Part shown: one piece after another, positions 6,135 to 7,279 of the stretch | Position numbering within the stretch: position 1 is the stretch's first letter | Layout: every line of letters begins with the position of its first letter | From: SAR202 cluster bacterium | GTDB taxonomy: Bacteria; Chloroflexota; Dehalococcoidia; Lucifugimonadales; UBA826 | Direction of reading: 5' to 3' | Length of the DNA stretch: 7,279 nucleotides | Assembly (NCBI GenBank): GCA_009392675.1 | Contig: VFFY01000150.1 | Coordinates: 1 to 7,279, forward strand | Position numbers and translations under genes: made by a program | Notes under the pieces: model-generated | What the model was told of the DNA's origin: nothing | Databases searched by the model: none | The model's input: only the letters and a program-made list of their open reading frames with translations

Positions 6135-7022
6135 TTATTGCCTAATAAATTTTTGTATTCGCCTTCCTTCCAAAACCTCCCCGACATAAATATCTTTTGA
6201 AGAGTCGACAGCGATTCCGTGAGGAGCAATGAAATGACCTGCCGATGAGCTACTTTCATCTGCCCAACGGCTTATCAAGTTCCCTTCGGCATCTAATATT
6301 GAAATTCTGTGTTGCAATTCCGATACGTATGCTTCTCCGTCTGGTCCGAAGGTTATATCGGTTGGTTGTAAGAATCCGTCCCAAATAAACATGAATTCTC
6401 CATCTTGGTCGGTAAATTGGATTCTATGGTTTTCGCGGTCACATATTGCTAACAATCCATCTTTATTCAGACCTATTCCATGAGGAAGATGAAAATCCAT
6501 GGGGTTATCTTTTCCTGCTTCACCCCAAGTGTCTAGTAATGCTCCGTCAGGGGAGAATTTATGGAATCTACAATTCCCGTAACCATCCGACACAAAAATA
6601 TTACCGTCTTCGGCGACAACCACACCCGTCGGCAGATTGAAGGGTCCAGCCGGGTGTGGGACTACCATCAGATTTCCATCGTAACCTGTATTTGATTCAA
6701 CATTGTAGGTGCCAAGAGTGAGTAAAAGCGTTTGGTCTGGACTGTATTTAAGGACTACATGGGCGTCACGGTCAGCAAAATAAAAGTTTCCGTCTGGTCC
6801 TATATGCATTCCATGAGGATTGGAAAATTTAACATCCCAGGAGTTTAAAAAATCCCCATTTTTTTCAAATATCATGACCTGGTGTTCACTTCGGTTATAA
6901 AGGTATACATTATCTTCCTTGTCCACCGCTACCCCGGCCACTTGATTGAATTCGTACCCCTCCGGCAACCTCCCCCAATCTTGATCGACTTTATATGTAT
7001 AGTCCCCACTACCGTACGGCAT
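6135..7022 (-). CDS. six-bladed NHL-repeat beta-propeller, peptidyl-amidating-lyase-like
   Basis: From the ATG at 7022 this is a 295-residue protein made almost wholly of six NHL repeats (about 28-62, 68-104, 130-167, 179-214, 219-253 and 267-292), each of the form hydrophobic-G/D-hydrophobic, xDGxxYVxD, R/V-hydrophobic, DGxxxxxW. The sequence DGYGNCRFHKF (146-156) and three P-H-G motifs (69-71, 180-182, 268-270) recall the lyase domain of peptidylglycine alpha-amidating monooxygenase, where blade histidines bind zinc. The zinc role here is inference. A longer frame reaches an ATG at 7091, but that start has no good ribosome site. The ATG at 7022 has a near-perfect GAGGAGA, and the MPYGSGDYTY beginning fits what I remember of bacterial homologues. 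No signal peptide or membrane segment is seen. It precedes ThDP enzyme B by 32 bases, probably in one operon. An enzymatic (lyase, lactonase) or scaffold role is possible; none is proven. Confidence 0.85.
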   Translation of the reverse strand: MPYGSGDYTYKVDQDWGRLPEGYEFNQVAGVAVDKEDNVYLYNRSEHQVMIFEKNGDFLNSWDVKFSNPHGMHIGPDGNFYFADRDAHVVLKYSPDQTLLLTLGTYNVESNTGYDGNLMVVPHPAGPFNLPTGVVVAEDGNIFVSDGYGNCRFHKFSPDGALLDTWGEAGKDNPMDFHLPHGIGLNKDGLLAICDRENHRIQFTDQDGEFMFIWDGFLQPTDITFGPDGEAYVSELQHRISILDAEGNLISRWADESSSSAGHFIAPHGIAVDSSKDIYVGEVLEGRRIQKFIRQ

Positions 7023-7030
7023 TATGAGAT

Positions 7031-7037
7031 TCTCCTC
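7031..7037 (-). promoter_or_regulatory. ribosome binding site deciding the NHL gene start at 7022
   Basis: GAGGAGA on the minus strand leaves 8 bases to the ATG at 7022. The in-frame ATG at 7091 is preceded only by AACCTAAAGT, with no purine-rich site. Confidence 0.75.
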
Positions 7038-7091
7038 TATATTGACTAGCCCAGAGCAATCGATAGGTTTATTATCGTCGCAAGAACCCAT

Positions 7092-7120
7092 ACTTTAGGT
7101 TTATATGTGAGATTGGTCAA
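7092..7120 (-). promoter_or_regulatory. candidate sigma-70-type promoter of the NHL/ThDP B unit
   Basis: On the minus strand TTGACC (7120-7115, five of six matches to TTGACA) is followed after exactly 17 bases by TAAAGT (7097-7092, four of six to TATAAT). Transcription would begin near 7085, downstream of the ATG at 7091 and upstream of the ribosome site at 7037-7031. The element lies just after the stop of the flavoprotein gene, so the NHL and ThDP B genes may be expressed independently of it. Confidence 0.45.
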
Positions 7121-7127
7121 GAATACC

Positions 7128-7279
7128 TTAAATTAAGGCTTCCTCTGCTGCGTTCTCACCGGCTATTTTTCCAAATACCGCACCAGACATTAGACCGGAC
7201 CCTCCCGGATAGTTGTTATAAAATAACCCTCCAGTGAGCTCCCCTGCAGCGTAAAGCCCAGGGATAGGCATATCAGAAT
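7128..7279 (-). CDS. FAD-dependent oxidoreductase, fumarate reductase/TcuA-like, C-terminal fragment
   Basis: Only the last 49 residues and the TAA stop are in the window; the gene enters from the right edge. The fragment contains PIPGLYAAGELTGG, the FAD-contacting segment near the end of the flavocytochrome c/fumarate reductase flavoprotein family (FAD_binding_2). It continues with NNYPGGSGLMSGAVFG, the closing glycine-rich motif seen in tricarballylate dehydrogenase-like and 3-ketosteroid dehydrogenase-like members. The family oxidises or reduces C-C bonds next to carbonyl or carboxylate groups, and that role is inferred here. It is on the same strand as the NHL and ThDP B genes, with 105 bases between its stop and the preferred NHL start. 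The exact subfamily and substrate cannot be set from this fragment. Confidence 0.85.
   Translation of the reverse strand, partial: SDMPIPGLYAAGELTGGLFYNNYPGGSGLMSGAVFGKIAGENAAEEALI

Noticed and set aside
7126..7138. Perfect 13-base palindrome CCTTAAATTAAGG over the flavoprotein stop codon
   Set aside because: Too short and AT-rich for a terminator, with no following T-run. It could be an operator near the candidate promoter, but chance is as likely.
1..7279. CRISPR arrays, tRNA/rRNA genes, insertion sequences or phage genes
   Set aside because: No regular repeats, cloverleaf-like segments, transposase or integrase motifs were seen. Intergenic space is under 150 bases everywhere.

Overview
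The window looks like part of a bacterial chromosome that is moderately AT-rich by eye. All five minus-strand genes and one of the two plus-strand genes have recognisable Shine-Dalgarno sequences. The mix of families is two paralogous thiamine-diphosphate (ThDP) enzymes of an acetolactate-synthase-like group, an RNase Z/AtsA-type metallo-beta-lactamase (MBL) hydrolase, an NHL beta-propeller and a fumarate-reductase-type flavoprotein. From memory, that mix resembles catabolic gene sets of marine Chloroflexota (SAR202/Dehalococcoidia type). This taxonomic guess is weak, because no marker gene is present.

Layout, left to right. A minus-strand unit covers 1-2346: ThDP enzyme A (2346 to 700) is followed by an MBL hydrolase (632 to beyond the left edge). 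A divergent 144-bp intergenic region (2347-2490) separates it from a plus-strand gene pair. The first of the pair is a BpsA/DUF43-family aminopropyltransferase-like protein (2491-3504). It is tightly coupled to a DUF2156/GNAT-fold protein (3507-4424) that appears to start at a CTG codon. The pair ends in a long inverted repeat (4397-4452), where it converges on a second minus-strand unit. That unit reads, in transcription order: the end of an FAD-dependent oxidoreductase (right edge to 7128), a six-bladed NHL-repeat protein (best start 7022), and ThDP enzyme B (6102 to 4459).

How the genes may work together. The two minus-strand units look like catabolic modules built around paralogous ThDP enzymes (2-oxoacid decarboxylation or carboligation chemistry). 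Their accessory genes differ, which suggests two related but distinct substrates. The plus-strand pair is unrelated to them in family and orientation. BpsA homologues move aminopropyl groups from decarboxylated S-adenosylmethionine to polyamines. DUF2156 is the GNAT-like catalytic fold of the aminoacyl-phosphatidylglycerol synthases. Their coupling suggests a small pathway that makes and then conjugates a polyamine-like compound. It is the most novel-looking element here, and its function is inference only. No gene-free stretch exceeds 300 bases.
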